From NCBI RefSeq assembly GCF_023806125.1, contig NZ_JAMSKT010000011.1, positions 48,541 through 112,540 of the forward strand: 64,000 nucleotides of DNA, given 5' to 3'. The translations under genes and the position numbers were made by a program. Of the stretch, positions 1 through 9,600 are shown piece by piece (positions within the stretch are counted from its first letter, which is position 1; each line of letters starts with the position of its first letter). Under the pieces are notes generated by a model. The model had not been told where the DNA came from. It worked only from the letters and a program-made list of their open reading frames with translations, and searched no databases. The stretch comes from Clostridium caldaquaticum (GTDB taxonomy: Bacteria; Bacillota; Clostridia; Clostridiales; Clostridiaceae).

Positions 1-6
1 AAAAAA

Positions 7-198
7 CTACATTTTAGAACCAGTATCTGTTAAACTGGATATAGGCACTGTCTCTGTCTGATTTGTTCCTAAAACGGTGATGACAGCAGTTCCGTTAGAC
101 TTATCTATGCTCTCTATCCATACAGGCTTATTTGCATATAATACTGTAATATTTTCGTCTGTTGAATTAAATATTTCTAGTGCTCTATCAATTACCAT
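7..198 (-). CDS. sspH: H-type small acid-soluble spore protein
   Basis: 63-residue protein of the SspH family, minor DNA-associated proteins made in the forespore and degraded at germination. Family hallmarks visible: N-terminal IDRALEIFNS, then a PVWIESIDK segment and a C-terminal ETVPISSL segment, matching the usual ~60-residue length. The ATG is preceded by AGGAGGA at ideal spacing on the minus strand. The stop codon lies at the extreme left edge, so any terminator is outside the window. Expected (family knowledge) to be under forespore sigma G; I did not identify a promoter. Confidence 0.9.
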   Translation of the reverse strand: MVIDRALEIFNSTDENITVLYANKPVWIESIDKSNGTAVITVLGTNQTETVPISSLTDTGSKM

Positions 199-290
199 AC
201 TATTCCTCCTAAAAATGAATTATATCTTAAATTTGAGTTCTCATAAAATAGTATTTATATATATATAAGATAATATGCACAAATCATTAA

Positions 291-324
291 TAAAAAAACG
301 AACCATATAAGATAGGTTCGTTTT
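291..324 (-). terminator. Rho-independent terminator of the ferritin-like gene
   Basis: 10-bp perfect stem (AAAACGAACC at 295-304 with GGTTCGTTTT at 315-324), 10-nt loop. Read on the minus strand it is followed by a run of seven T, directly downstream of the ferritin-like gene. Confidence 0.85.
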
Positions 325-341
325 AGTTTTATAATTTGAAA

Positions 342-806
342 TTACTTATTAATAATTGAGAATACGTACACAAATCTTGTAGCATGTTCCTGTTCGTCAG
401 TTATTATTTCAAAAAGCATATCTCTAAGATTCATATTTGGAAGCATAGATTGTATTTTTCTATAAAGTTCTACGGCTTCTAATTCTCCATTTATGCTTGT
501 TTCAACAGCATCTATTAATTTATCGTAGCTTTCAACTTCAGGAGCGGGTACGTCAATAGTTTTTCCAGTTAACATATAATAGATTTGCTGAAACATTTTA
601 TAATGTTTACCTTCATCTATATAAGCAAATTCTATTTGTTTTCTTATTTTTTCCTCATTAGCCATTTCCATCATATTTTTATATTTTATTCTATCATGTC
701 TTTCATCTTTCATAGCTTCTTTTATCAAATCAAGTACGTTTTCTCTTTTGGAAAGTTCTTCTCTGTACATGTAATCGTAGTACTCAGGGTTGAATCTGTA
801 ATACAT
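342..806 (-). CDS. Ferritin-like (rubrerythrin-type) di-iron domain protein
   Basis: 154 residues predicted to form a four-helix bundle. Typical carboxylate/His metal ligands are spaced as in ferritin-like proteins: DERHD near residue 35, DEGKH near 65, NGELEAVELY near 106 and DEQEH near 138. No rubredoxin-type CxxC domain is present, so this is a stand-alone di-iron domain; a role in oxidative-stress or iron handling is inferred from the family. It starts at an ATG behind AGGAGGA and ends before a strong terminator, so it is monocistronic. Confidence 0.85.
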   Translation of the reverse strand: MYYRFNPEYYDYMYREELSKRENVLDLIKEAMKDERHDRIKYKNMMEMANEEKIRKQIEFAYIDEGKHYKMFQQIYYMLTGKTIDVPAPEVESYDKLIDAVETSINGELEAVELYRKIQSMLPNMNLRDMLFEIITDEQEHATRFVYVFSIINK

Positions 807-1031
807 TTAAATCCTCCTCATAGTATTTATAATAAAAAAGTATTCTTGTATATATTATGTTAGAGCAATCTGTTTTGATATAAGTATTTAAAATATTTGC
901 TAATAAAAATATATATATTAACTAGTTTATTGGATAAATATAAATAGTTTATTATAAAGTATATAGACATAGAATAAAAATAGAAGAATATTTTTTATAA
1001 AAATTATTGTTAATATTAGGGGGATGATTAT

Positions 1032-1952
1032 GTGATAGGAAAAAGATTATTTAAAGGTGATACTATTGGTATAGTTGCTCCAGCTGGAATAGAAAGCATT
1101 GAAAAAATAAGCATAGGAATTGAGAGATTAAAAAAGTTAGGGTTCAAGGTAAAAGAAGGAAAAAATATATATAAAAAGTGGGGGTTCTTTGCAGGAGAAG
1201 ATAAAGAGAGAGCACAGGATATAATGGATATGTTTGAAGATGATAAAGTAGATATGATACTTTGCGTAAGAGGTGGTTATGGCTCTATGAGGATTCTTCC
1301 TTATTTAAATTTCAACAAAATAAGAAGGAATCCTAAAATTTTTATGGGATATAGCGATATAACTGTACTTTTAAACCTATTTTGTAAAAAAGAAGGTCTT
1401 ATTACTTTTCATGGACCAATGCTAACTAGCGATTTAGATAATGAATATACTTTAAAGAGTTTTTTATTTACAGTTACAAAAGGATTTGAACCTTATATCA
1501 TAGAAAATCCTGCTGAAAATCCAATGATAAGTGTTTCTAATAAAAATGCAGAGGGTAGAATTGTAGGGGGGAATTTAACTTTAATATGCAGTACTTTAGG
1601 TACACCCTATGAAATAGATACTAAAGATAAAATACTGTTTATTGAAGATGTGGGAGAAGCACCGTATAGAATAGATAGAATGTTAACTCAGCTTTTTTTA
1701 GCTGGGAAGCTTCAGCAGTGTTCAGGTTTTATTTTAGGTCAGTTTACTGACTGTAAAGGAGAGCAAAAAGAAGATAGCTTTAGTTTACAGCAGGTTATAG
1801 AAAACAGAGTAATAAGTTTGAATAAACCGGTTTTAATGAATTTCATGTGCGGACATGACAATCCTAAATATACTTTGCCAGTTGGAGCAAAAGCCAAGTT
1901 GAATTGCAAAAACAGCTCAATCGAAATACTTCAGCCTGTTGTTGCAAGATAA
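1032..1952 (+). CDS. LD-carboxypeptidase (peptidase family S66)
   Basis: 306 residues, typical S66 length. These serine peptidases cut the L,D bond of muropeptide tetrapeptides in peptidoglycan recycling; other members act on peptide antibiotics (MccF). Catalytic triad visible: Ser108 in MGYSDIT, Glu205 in IEDVGEA, His275 in CGHDNP; also the RGGYGS motif near residue 80. No signal peptide, so cytoplasmic. The start is GTG, placed eight bases after TAGGGGG; the ATG overlapping it is out of frame. LdcA-like recycling is more likely than MccF-like immunity, but sequence alone does not decide it. Confidence 0.88.
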   Translation: MIGKRLFKGDTIGIVAPAGIESIEKISIGIERLKKLGFKVKEGKNIYKKWGFFAGEDKERAQDIMDMFEDDKVDMILCVRGGYGSMRILPYLNFNKIRRNPKIFMGYSDITVLLNLFCKKEGLITFHGPMLTSDLDNEYTLKSFLFTVTKGFEPYIIENPAENPMISVSNKNAEGRIVGGNLTLICSTLGTPYEIDTKDKILFIEDVGEAPYRIDRMLTQLFLAGKLQQCSGFILGQFTDCKGEQKEDSFSLQQVIENRVISLNKPVLMNFMCGHDNPKYTLPVGAKAKLNCKNSSIEILQPVVAR

Positions 1953-2095
1953 AATTGCTATAAATTTAAAATTATTGTGAAAATGAATGATTTCTAGTAT
2001 GAAAAATTCAAAATATGTGTTAAAGTATAATTTGTAGTGATTATTTTGAAGTTTTTACATTTATAAATTTTCATAATGGAGGGTTGCATGATAAT

Positions 2096-3850
2096 ATGAA
2101 AAAAGAATTTTCTTTAAGCAATGATAAGGTAATGATAAATTTTACAGTTAAGTACTGTGAAACTATGGAAAAGCTCATCGACAGCAACGGATTTAAAAGA
2201 GTAGTACGTGCATATTTAGATAGAATTAAAATGAGACGTACAAACAGATTTAGATTTATAGAAGAAAGTTTAGGAAGCAAGGAAAATGAACTGTATTCAG
2301 CAGATATTATAAGGCTTCTCAAGCTTTTAACTATAGAAAGAGCAGAAGAAGTTATTGAGATTAACTCAAAGTATGAGAAAATACTTAAAAATAGAGAAGA
2401 ATTTTTAGATTTAATTGAAGATTTGTATGGTTTTTGGAGAAAGCTTGAAAGATATACTGTAGTACACAGTAATAAGGTTAATGATGGGGAAGGATACGAA
2501 AGTGTAAGTTTTATAGATGCTAATGCAAATTTCTCTAAGCTTATATTAAATACATACAGAAGAATAGCAGAACATGTTATAGGTTATAAGCCTGCAGTAT
2601 ATAGGCAGCTTCCAGCTGGAGGAAATGCAGCTTTAATAGTTAATAATAATAAATGGGATCTTCCAGAAGATTATTTAATACTTAAGAATATTCCTTTTAT
2701 AACATCTATACTTCTTAATCCTCCTTTTATTTCTTATCCTAAAAAAAATACAAGAAGTGGGTTCTTTAAGGAAACCTTTGAAAACCCATTAAAAAATTGC
2801 AATATAAACAAGGATCATTTTTTCTGTTATCCAGCAAAGGTTGGAAATTTTCTTGCTTATATATATTTTCATAGGGACTTTATGTCTCATGGAGTTACAT
2901 TATGCAATCTTTTTGAAATGGCTAGAGAAGAAGAGTGTGAGGGAGTTAAACCAGATATAGTGTATGTATTTGGTGCAAGAGATGGTAGCGAAGAAGTAAA
3001 AACATTATTTTACGATGATGATAAAAATGGAATAATGCTTGGCTATGTAAACTATGGTGATGCTATTGATTATTTCGGTTACATGAAAAAGATGATTTTG
3101 ACACTTCATAATCTTCTTATGATTAAAAAAGGATATCTTCCTATTCATGGCGCTATGGTAAATATGGTTATGAAAAATGGAAAATCTGCTAATGTAATAA
3201 TAATGGGAGACAGTGGTGCAGGTAAATCTGAGAGCCTTGAAGCTTTTAGAGGTTTAAGTGAGGATTATATAAGCGATATGACTATTGTATTTGACGATAT
3301 GGGTGCAATTAAACTTAATGAAAATGGAAAGCCACTGGCTTATGGAACAGAAATTGGAGCATTTGTACGTTTAGATGACTTGGATCAAGGTTATGCTTTT
3401 AAGGAAATAGATAGAAGTATATTTATGAATCCTGATAAAATTAATGCAAGACTTGTTATGCCTGTAGCAACTTATAAAGAAATTATAAAAGGTTATCCTG
3501 TAGATTTATTTCTCTATGCAAATAATTATGAAGATGTAAAGGAAGGAGAATCTGAAATAGAATACTTTAGTAGCCCTGAAGAAGCTATTAAGGTGTTTAG
3601 AGCTGGTGCTAGAATGGCAAAGGGTACTACTTCCGAAAAAGGATTGGTTGAATCCTATTTTGCTAATCCGTTTGGATCACATCAGAGACAAGAACAAACA
3701 GATGTGCTTTTGACTAAATACTTTAATAATATGTTTAATACTGGAGTAAAGGTGGGACAAATAAAGACATGCTTAGGAATTGCAGGAAAAGAGAAAGAAG
3801 GTCCGAAGAATGCAGCTATAAGGCTTTTTGAAATTATTAAATCTTTATAA
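2096..3850 (+). CDS. PEP carboxykinase/HPr kinase-like P-loop protein, function uncertain
   Basis: About 584 residues. The C-terminal half carries a nucleotide-binding module of the PEPCK(ATP)/HPr-kinase type: GDSGAGKSES near residue 375 (P-loop), FDDMG near 405 (Walker-B-like), and an EIGAFVR segment near 430. The N-terminal ~250 residues are not recognisable to me. Family members in clostridia are often labelled phosphoenolpyruvate carboxykinase (ATP), but the match to true PckA is confined to the kinase core. The ATG at 2096 is preferred: a TTG at 2084 abuts the GGAGGG site (2078-2083), although the chosen ATG then has a long 12-base spacer. Monocistronic. Confidence 0.65.
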   Translation: MKKEFSLSNDKVMINFTVKYCETMEKLIDSNGFKRVVRAYLDRIKMRRTNRFRFIEESLGSKENELYSADIIRLLKLLTIERAEEVIEINSKYEKILKNREEFLDLIEDLYGFWRKLERYTVVHSNKVNDGEGYESVSFIDANANFSKLILNTYRRIAEHVIGYKPAVYRQLPAGGNAALIVNNNKWDLPEDYLILKNIPFITSILLNPPFISYPKKNTRSGFFKETFENPLKNCNINKDHFFCYPAKVGNFLAYIYFHRDFMSHGVTLCNLFEMAREEECEGVKPDIVYVFGARDGSEEVKTLFYDDDKNGIMLGYVNYGDAIDYFGYMKKMILTLHNLLMIKKGYLPIHGAMVNMVMKNGKSANVIIMGDSGAGKSESLEAFRGLSEDYISDMTIVFDDMGAIKLNENGKPLAYGTEIGAFVRLDDLDQGYAFKEIDRSIFMNPDKINARLVMPVATYKEIIKGYPVDLFLYANNYEDVKEGESEIEYFSSPEEAIKVFRAGARMAKGTTSEKGLVESYFANPFGSHQRQEQTDVLLTKYFNNMFNTGVKVGQIKTCLGIAGKEKEGPKNAAIRLFEIIKSL

Positions 3851-3916
3851 AATAGTTCTTTTGTATATTTTTACTTTATAAATATTAATATGAACAATTT
3901 TTAGGAGTGGACTTGC

Positions 3917-4435
3917 TTGCAAAAGTCTATCTACAAGTTCGGGAAAATTTATATTAATAGTGTATTAGGTTGGATAACAGTTATATATTTAGTTATAATA
4001 CTATTGTTTTGTCTAATTTGGTTTCTGCCTGGAAGTGATAAAGGAAATTATAAGGCATATAAAGTTTATGAAAGCAAAATTGACAAAAGATTTGAAGAAA
4101 TAAAGAACAATGTAGATAGTAGTATTAATAAATACTATTCAAATGAGATAAGTAAAAAAAAATTAATAATTAATCTTTATAAATATGCTAACGAATTGGA
4201 AAAACTTTATGATTCTTTTAATTGGAAAAAAGGTGATGAAGTTACAAAAGAACTGTTTATTATTAAAAAACAAATTATAATAGAATATATTCAATTATAT
4301 AAAGATAAGGCTACAGCCTTAGAAAAAGGTATTATGTCAAATGAAATAAAACAAACTGAATATATAAATCTTTTAGTAAAGCAGTATAATTTAAAGGATA
4401 TATTTCAAAAAGAACGATACAATTTATCTTTTTAG
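3917..4435 (+). CDS. Hypothetical membrane-anchored protein
   Basis: 172 residues, not recognised. One strong N-terminal transmembrane helix (about residues 15-38, ending in WFLPG) is followed by a highly charged, Lys/Glu-rich helical domain, probably extracytoplasmic. TTG start nine bases after AGGAG; no ATG lies nearby in frame. It follows the PEPCK-like gene by 66 bases and ends in a hairpin shared with the convergent DUF378 gene. Function unknown. Confidence 0.7.
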   Translation: MQKSIYKFGKIYINSVLGWITVIYLVIILLFCLIWFLPGSDKGNYKAYKVYESKIDKRFEEIKNNVDSSINKYYSNEISKKKLIINLYKYANELEKLYDSFNWKKGDEVTKELFIIKKQIIIEYIQLYKDKATALEKGIMSNEIKQTEYINLLVKQYNLKDIFQKERYNLSF

Positions 4436-4439
4436 AAAT

Positions 4440-4476
4440 AAAGCTGCGGATAAATAAAATCTGCAGCTTTATTTTA
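4440..4476. terminator. Bidirectional terminator hairpin
   Basis: Stem AAAGCTGC (4440-4447) with GCAGCTTT (4463-4470), extended inward with one G-T pair, followed by TATTTT on the plus strand. It lies between two converging genes. Confidence 0.75.
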
Positions 4477-4502
4477 AGTGTAAAAATTTTAATGCAGAAT
4501 AA

Positions 4503-4724
4503 CTATCTAACAGCGTCATCAGTTTGGTTTTCATATCGGTCTCTTCCTAAGAAGGATAAGGAGTATAAACCAGCAATGCCAACTAGAACGTATATAATTT
4601 TTGATAATGTTGACATTTCGCCAAAAAGAGCTGATACTAGATTGAAATCAAAAAATCCTATTAAGCCCCAATTTACTGCACCAATTATAACCAGTATAAG
4701 CGACAATGTATCTAAGAATCTCAT
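4503..4724 (-). CDS. DUF378 small membrane protein
   Basis: 73 residues with two transmembrane helices (about 5-27 and 37-58) separated by a short loop. The INWG-type signature of DUF378 (here GAVNWGLIGFF) and the YVLVGIAGLY second helix are clear. B. subtilis YuzA is a relative. Function unknown. ATG behind AAAAGGAGATG. The C-terminus is a short charged tail. Confidence 0.88.
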   Translation of the reverse strand: MRFLDTLSLILVIIGAVNWGLIGFFDFNLVSALFGEMSTLSKIIYVLVGIAGLYSLSFLGRDRYENQTDDAVR

Positions 4725-4909
4725 ACTTACATCTCCTTTTTATTAATTTATACGAATATAGTATTTACATATTTATTAAAATTATTAACAAAAACTTTGC
4801 CTTTGGTATATAATTTAAGTAAATGAGAATATTTATACATGTATTAATAATTTTTACATGTTATGGATAAAATAATATATATATGGAAAAATTTAAAAGG
4901 GGATTTTTT

Positions 4910-5437
4910 ATGAAACAGATAAATAGATTTTTTATTTTAATATTTTTTGTTATATTTTTATTTGGCTGCAGTACTAAAGATAATAAAGACAATAGTTATA
5001 AAAGCTCAATTGATAATAGTTCCGTTTCTGCTAAAGATAGCATTAAAGACAAAACTATTACAGTAAATAAAATTAATTTTGAAGAAATAAAGGATGAAAA
5101 TAAACTTCCGCAAAATATGAGATATTCTATTAATGTTTTAAAAGCTAATAAGGGATATATATTATATGATGAGAACGGATATTATTATATAACTATTTTT
5201 TCAGGAAAGAAAAATACAGGCGGATATAGTGTACGAATCCTATCTGTTGAGGAAAATAAGGGAAAAATAAACATATTAGTAGAGGAAAAGTCTCCTCAGC
5301 CAGGCAGTATAGTTAGTCAAGCAGTAACTTATCCTTATACTACAATAAAGATTATAAATACTATTGGGGATTTTACAATAACAAATACTATCGGCGAAAG
5401 CTATGAAAAGGTTATGGAAGGAGAAGAAACGTATTAA
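4910..5437 (+). CDS. Lipoprotein with PrcB-type C-terminal domain
   Basis: 175 residues. Signal peptide with a lipobox FLFGC near residue 20, so the mature protein is lipid-anchored outside the membrane. A Ser/Asp/Lys-rich linker follows. The last ~70 residues match the PrcB C-terminal domain: KNTGGYS, then VEEKSPQPG, then QAVTYPYTTIKI. PrcB is a partner of the Treponema dentilisin protease, and the domain occurs widely in clostridial lipoproteins without a protease nearby. Start chosen at ATG 4910 after AAAAGGGGA; an upstream in-frame ATG at 4883 lacks a site. Ends in a hairpin overlapping its stop. Confidence 0.78.
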   Translation: MKQINRFFILIFFVIFLFGCSTKDNKDNSYKSSIDNSSVSAKDSIKDKTITVNKINFEEIKDENKLPQNMRYSINVLKANKGYILYDENGYYYITIFSGKKNTGGYSVRILSVEENKGKINILVEEKSPQPGSIVSQAVTYPYTTIKIINTIGDFTITNTIGESYEKVMEGEETY

Positions 5438-5462
5438 AGAATCTCATTGTTGAGAGATTCTT
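5437..5462. terminator. Bidirectional terminator hairpin overlapping both stop codons
   Basis: 9-bp stem AAGAATCTC (5437-5445) with GAGATTCTT (5454-5462). It overlaps the end of the lipoprotein gene and of the convergent Lrp gene, so one hairpin serves both. Confidence 0.75.
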
Positions 5463-5929
5463 TACAATTGGATGTTTCTATCTATTGGCTGAAGAAGTGA
5501 TATAAACACATTAGTTCCTTGAATTCCATCTATAGCTTGAAGTTTATTCATAAGCAAATCTTGAAGATGAGAAATATTTTTACATATAACTTTAATAAAT
5601 ATGGAAAACTGCCCTGTTGTATAATGAAGTTCAACAACTTCTTTTATTTTTTTTATCTCCTCTAATACAGAAGGGTAAGAGGATGATTTATCCAGATTAA
5701 TACCCACAAAGCAACATATATCATAGCCAAGTTTTGAATTATCCACAACAATCTTAGTTCCTTTTATTATTCCCATATCCTCCATTTTTTTCATTCTTAC
5801 ATGGATTGTACCGCCGCTTACATGACAATGTCTTGCAATTTCAAGATAAGGAGTTCTTGAATCATTAAAAAGTATACTAAGTATTTGAATATCTAAATCG
5901 TCTAATTGAAGGTTACTAGTCGTATCCAT
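5462..5929 (-). CDS. Lrp/AsnC family transcriptional regulator
   Basis: 155 residues. An N-terminal winged-helix domain (LDDLDIQILSILFNDSRTPY, then HVSGGTIHVRMKKM as recognition helix) is followed by a RAM/ligand domain (about 70-145) with GYDICCFVGINL and HYTTGQFSIFIKV strands. These are DNA-binding octameric regulators that sense amino acids. The target is unknown; it is flanked by unrelated genes, so probably global or autoregulatory. ATG behind AGGAGG. Confidence 0.88.
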   Translation of the reverse strand: MDTTSNLQLDDLDIQILSILFNDSRTPYLEIARHCHVSGGTIHVRMKKMEDMGIIKGTKIVVDNSKLGYDICCFVGINLDKSSSYPSVLEEIKKIKEVVELHYTTGQFSIFIKVICKNISHLQDLLMNKLQAIDGIQGTNVFISLLQPIDRNIQL

Positions 5930-6140
5930 AATAAGCCTCCTATATAAAAATAAAGTATTAAAAACATATTTTATATTATATCAGTAAAATCAGTTTCTGA
6001 CAATTTTGTAACAATAGAAAGTTTAAATTTATTTAAACTTTCTAAATAAACCATATAATCTTCATATTTATAAATAGTTGATATATTTATAAAAATATAT
6101 CATAATATTATAGAGAAGTATTTTATAGAGGAGGAATGAA

Positions 6141-6533
6141 ATGAACTGGATAAAGTTAATTTTACAATTTGTAGCCTTTGCTGTAATTATTTTGGTAGTT
6201 TATAATATTTTAAAGTATTATCTATTATCAAAAATTAAGATTAACAAATGGATTGTTTTTGCAATAGCATTTGTTATATTTATTATATCAAATTTCTTAG
6301 GAGCATTTTTAAATATAGATGTACAGAATAATCCAGTATGGATATATGGTTCATCAGGAATATTTATTATTTTTTTCTTATGGTTTGTAGACCTGAGCGG
6401 ATGGAACAATAAAACGAGAAAAAACGCTTCAGCTTCAAGTACATATACTGGCTATGGGAAGAAAGATAAGAAAAAAGATATAGTAATAAAACCTAAGGCA
6501 AAACCAAACAGAGTTAAAAATAAAAATAATTAA
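6141..6533 (+). CDS. Hypothetical three-helix membrane protein with basic tail
   Basis: 130 residues, not recognised. Three hydrophobic helices (about 4-27, 36-57 and 68-85) precede a Lys/Ala/Ser-rich soluble tail of ~45 residues ending in VKNKNN, likely cytoplasmic by the positive-inside rule. ATG follows GAGGAGGAA. A strong terminator lies at its stop. Promoter region and function not identified. Confidence 0.7.
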   Translation: MNWIKLILQFVAFAVIILVVYNILKYYLLSKIKINKWIVFAIAFVIFIISNFLGAFLNIDVQNNPVWIYGSSGIFIIFFLWFVDLSGWNNKTRKNASASSTYTGYGKKDKKKDIVIKPKAKPNRVKNKNN

Positions 6534-6577
6534 AAACAAGAGTGTAAAAGCATACTAAGCTTTTCACTCTTGTTTTT
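6532..6577 (+). terminator. Rho-independent terminator
   Basis: 13-bp outer stem AAAAACAAGAGTG (6532-6544) with CACTCTTGTTTTT (6565-6577), plus an inner AAAAGC/GCTTTT stem; ends in a T run. Long perfect stem right at the stop codon. Confidence 0.88.
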
Positions 6578-6685
6578 AATATTATTAGATAATATAAAAT
6601 GCCTGTTGCCACCACACATTCTATATTAATAGTCCCTATTTATATTTTAGACATTTATTTACTGTTTAGACAACTAGTAAAAAAA

Positions 6686-9600
6686 TTAACTACATCCAGT
6701 AGTAGAGCCGCAGTCAAGGCAAACTTTGCAAGTACCATTTCTTATCATTCTTGTTCCAGAACAGTTAGGGCAAGTCTCTCCATAAAGCTTTTCTCCTTCT
6801 GTTTCATGTTTATGAGGGATTAAAGGTTCTGTATATGCTGCTTCACTGATTGCATTGTTCGCAGGATGCAGAGAAAAAGGGCTTTTTTCTTTTGTTATGT
6901 TTTCGTAATCTTCTGGTTTAACCTGACATCTGGAATAATCTCCAAGTTCTATATCAATAATTTTACTTATTAAATCAGAAATTGAGGTTACATATTTTAT
7001 ATAAGGATGTTTTTGTACGAAACCATAAGGTTCATATTTTTGACCTCTTAACATTCTTGCAATATCCTTTGGTGGAACATGGTACTGAAGCATAACAGAT
7101 ATAGACTTTGATAGAGAATTTAAAAGTCCTGTAATAATAGTACCTTCTCTATCTGTTGTAATATAGATTTCAGATATTTCTCCATTTTCACGCCTGTTAA
7201 CTGTTGTATAAATTTTAACATCTTCTATTTGAGCAGGGTGAGTTGTACCATATCTTATTCCAACAGGTTTATCGCGTTTTGAATAATGTCTTTCTGCTTG
7301 AAGCTCTTTTGCTTTTTTAAGAAGTTGTGCATAAGTTAGGTTTTCAAGATTTACTTCATCTGATTCGGACATTAATGCAGTATTTAAAGGCTGTGCTGCT
7401 TTTGAAGAATCTCTATATAAAGTTATTCCTTTTATACCAAGCTCCCAGGAAGTTAATACTACTTCTTTAAAATCATTTACTGTTGCATTTTTAGGTAAAT
7501 TCACAGTTTTAGATACAGCACCTGAAATTAAAGGCGTAATTGCAGCTACCATAAGCACATGTCCCATTGGCTTGATGTATCTTGTACCGCTTCCGCATTT
7601 ATTTGCTGTGTCAAAAATAGGAAGATGTTCATTTTTAAGGTGAGGAGCACCTTCAATTTTACCGTCTAATATTTTTTCATACTCATAGCCGTTTTCTACA
7701 ACTTTTTCTTTTCTAAGTACGTAACTTAATATATCTTCAATCTGTTCTTTTGTATATCCTAAATTTTCAAGAGACATTTCTATAACAGGATTTACAACAG
7801 TCATAAAACCGCCGCCCACAAGTTTCTTATATACTATATGGCTGAAGAATGGTTCAATGGACGTAGCAGAACAATCCATAGCAAAAGAAATGGTGCCAGT
7901 AGGAGCTATTACTGTTACTTGAGCATTTCTATAGCCGTATTTTTCACCATACTCTAAAGCATTTTTCCACACAGCTTTAACTCTTTGGCTTAAATAACCT
8001 AAATTTAGTTGTAGGAGAAGCTCATGGTTTATTTTAACAGGTTCATAATTTAAATTTTCATAAGAAGTAGTTAATGCTCCTGCAACTCTAGCATGATTTC
8101 TTATAACTCTTAACATATACTCTTTATTTATATCGTATTTCTTAAAAGCGCCTATCTTCTCTGCCATTAAAGAAGAAACGTAGTAGGAGTGTCCTGTCAT
8201 TATTCCTATAAGAGAAGAAGCTAAAGCTCTGCTTTCTTCTGAATCATAAGGGTAGCCCATTACCATAAATAGTGCAGCTAAGTTTGAAATTCCAAGTCCT
8301 GTAGTTCTAAACATGTAAGTTTTTCTTGCTATATCTTCAGTTGGATATTGTCCCCAATGTATAGAAGCTTCCAGTGCTAGCTGAACAAGGCCAATAAAAT
8401 GAATATAGCCTTCTATGTCAAAGCTTTTATCGCTATGATTATAAAATTTAAATATATTTATTGAAGCCAGGTTACAAGAGGAATCGTCTAAGAAAGCATA
8501 TTCTCCGCAAGGGTTCGTAGAATTAATTCTATTATAAGGTGCATTGTATATACCATCTTCTCCAGCTGGGCAGGTATGCCATGCATTAAAGGTGTCATCG
8601 AACTGTGGTGCAGGATCTGCACATTTCCATGCAGAATCATTAAAGGCATCCCAAAGTTCACTAACTTTTATAGTGCTGTCAAATTTACTGTCAATTCTTC
8701 CTTTTAGTTCAATCTTTTCGTTTGGATTTGTATGTAGATTTTTAACTTTTGTCATAAATTCGTCAGAGAATCGTACAGAATTATTGCTGTTTTGTCCTGA
8801 AACGGTTTCATAAGCTTCTCCGTCTATGTCTGTATCGTAGCCCATTTTACCAAGAGCTCTCACTTTGTCTTCTTCTTTAGCTTTCCAGGTTATAAAATCT
8901 AAAATCTCAGGATGATTTACATTTAAGCATACCATTTTCGCAGCACGCCTTGTTGTGCCTCCAGATTTTATTGCGCCTGCATTTCGATCAAGTCCTTTCA
9001 GAAAGCTCATAAGTCCAGAGGATACACCGCCTCCTGAAAGTTTCTCTCCTTTAGCTCTAAGTGAAGAAAAGTTTGTTCCTGTTCCTGAACCACCTTTAAA
9101 TAGTTTAGTTTCTGTAACGAATTGTTCTGATATAGAATGAGGCCCCAGAAGCTTATCTTCTATAGATACTATGAAACAAGCAGAAGCTTGAGTTCTTGAA
9201 TAGTTATCTTCACATTCAACAACTTTTTCTAAAGTTTCATTGTAATAGAAATTTCCTTGCTTATTGCCTTTAATATTATAGGATTGAGCAAGGCCGGTAT
9301 TAAACCATTGAGGCGAATTTGGAGCGTACATTTGATTTAAAAGTCCAAATACCATTTCATCATAAAAAATGCTTCTTTCTTCTTCTGAATCTATAATTCC
9401 TTCATCTATAAGAGCTTCTGTCCAAAAGTTTACTAATCTATGAGCTACCATCTTCATGCTGTTTTCATAACCTAAACCGTTTGGAATTCCTGCTCTTCTA
9501 AAATATTTAGAAGCTATGATATTACATGCATTTTGAGAGTAGTGTTCAGGAAACTCTAAGTTTTTCATGTCAACAATAACTTTTGAAGTTTTGTAATCTT

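Noticed and set aside
6599..6823. Plus-strand reading frame of 74 codons
   Set aside because: Lies opposite the 3' end of nrdJ, has no ribosome binding site and no recognisable domain; a shadow of the real gene.
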